Shown here: one piece after another, positions 6,062 to 6,586 of the stretch
Numbering within the stretch: position 1 is the first letter of the stretch
Layout: each line of letters opens with the position of its first letter
Source of the DNA: Ruminococcaceae bacterium UBA4306
GTDB lineage: Bacteria; Bacillota; Clostridia; Oscillospirales; Acutalibacteraceae
NCBI GenBank assembly: GCA_002394725.1
Contig: DGUQ01000185.1
Span: 5,749 to 12,334 of the forward strand
Direction: 5' to 3'
Length of the DNA stretch: 6,586 nucleotides
Translations under genes and position numbers: made by a program
The notes under the pieces: generated by a model
Seen by the model: the letters and a program-made list of their open reading frames with translations, nothing else
Databases searched by the model: none
What the model was told of the DNA's origin: nothing

Positions 6062-6586
6062 ATGAAAAGGAAAGTAGTTTCACTGATTTTGGTTCTCACA
6101 CTGGCGGTCGGTTTATTGCCAATGTCGGCGTTCGCCAATACGACTGTCGACCTGTCCGGCTGCGAGCTGCTCTATGACGGTGAAGGCTGGAAGGTTTTCC
6201 CGATCGAGAACAAGGACGATACCTTGAACGTCGATGATTTGAAGATCACGATCATCGATAAAGAGGGTCGGGAAGTACCGAAGGACGCGTATGATCTCGT
6301 GTTCGGTAGGACATACTGGGATGAAGAAAAGGATGAAGACGTCTTTATCCCGGCGTCTGCTCCGTTCAGCCTGACGGTGAATGAGGATTATTTGCAGAGC
6401 GGTTTCGGCGGATTTGCGGCATATGCTGTCGCAAAGGATAACAGCGGTTATACCGGACAGACGGAATGGCGCGAATTCCTGCTGTGGCATAAATACAGCT
6501 TCAACTGGTTCGGCGCGAATGCCGACTTCGGAGAAGAATACAAAGGTCAGTGTACATGGTCGTGGCACGATTACTTTGCGATCCCC
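6062..6586 (+). CDS. Secreted protein of unknown function, N-terminal part, cut by window edge
   Basis: From the ATG at 6062 the frame stays open for 175 codons to the window edge, so the C-terminus is missing. AAAGGAG six bases upstream fixes the start. The first 25 residues are a classical Sec signal peptide: a KRK charged start, a hydrophobic core (VVSLILVLTLAVGLLP) and a cleavage motif AFA before Asn26. There is no lipobox cysteine. The mature part is acidic and aromatic-rich, with two cysteines (C34, C164) and many tryptophans in the last 40 residues. A stretch around 38-130 (LLYDGEGWKV..., ITIIDKEGREVPKDAYDLVFG, ..., SGYTG) has the rhythm of Ig-like 'Y-D-G / D-G / Y-T-G' repeats of gut Clostridia surface proteins, but I do not assign a domain on that basis. 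It has its own promoter and possible operator, so it is probably unrelated to the enzyme cluster on its left. Confidence 0.85.
   Translation, partial: MKRKVVSLILVLTLAVGLLPMSAFANTTVDLSGCELLYDGEGWKVFPIENKDDTLNVDDLKITIIDKEGREVPKDAYDLVFGRTYWDEEKDEDVFIPASAPFSLTVNEDYLQSGFGGFAAYAVAKDNSGYTGQTEWREFLLWHKYSFNWFGANADFGEEYKGQCTWSWHDYFAIP

Noticed and set aside
5959..6177. Short frame starting with TTG before the secreted-protein gene
   Set aside because: Its start codon is the -35 hexamer of the promoter, it lacks a ribosome-binding site, and it runs out of frame into the signal-peptide gene.

Overview
The window looks like chromosomal DNA of an anaerobic gut-type Clostridia bacterium, most plausibly Oscillospiraceae/Ruminococcaceae-like. 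The evidence is the type of protein families, the strong Shine-Dalgarno sequences (GAGGTG, GAGGGG, GGAGGT, AAAGGAG), the vegetative sigma-A type promoters, moderately GC-rich genes and AT-rich spacers. This placement is inference, because no rRNA or marker gene is present. Six protein genes were found, two of them cut by the window ends. There are no tRNA or rRNA genes, CRISPR arrays or transposase genes.

Left part (1-2509, minus strand): recD2, a complete 732-residue RecD-like DNA helicase, is followed after one base by the start of a ComF-type phosphoribosyltransferase-fold protein that runs off the left edge. This is a compact DNA repair / DNA uptake unit. A 192-base spacer (2510-2701) separates it from the rightward genes. 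That spacer holds two divergent promoters and a possible structured leader.

Middle part (2702-5849, plus strand): three enzymes lie in a row. They are a coenzyme F420-0:gamma-glutamyl ligase-like (CofE-like) protein, a divergent fold-type III alanine racemase, and a sugar-transfer-associated type ATP-grasp ligase. A strong promoter precedes the first gene and a good intrinsic terminator follows the third. None of the signals between them is a convincing terminator, so they may be one transcription unit. Two amide-ligase-type enzymes around an amino-acid racemase suggest synthesis of a small amino-acid conjugate or a modification of a cell-envelope molecule. The product cannot be read from the sequence. 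This is the most interesting part of the window.

The spacers inside this group (3401-3549 and 4711-4817) are unusually decorated. They hold a GC-rich hairpin with a CUUG loop, a five-copy 7-bp tandem repeat (GGTGAAY-type) and an identical 13-mer found once in each spacer. They look like pieces of dispersed intergenic repeats.

Right part (5850-6586): after the terminator come an operator-like palindrome flanked by 8-bp direct repeats, a near-consensus promoter, and the first 175 codons of a secreted protein with a clear signal peptide and no recognised domain. No gene-free stretch exceeds about 210 bases.
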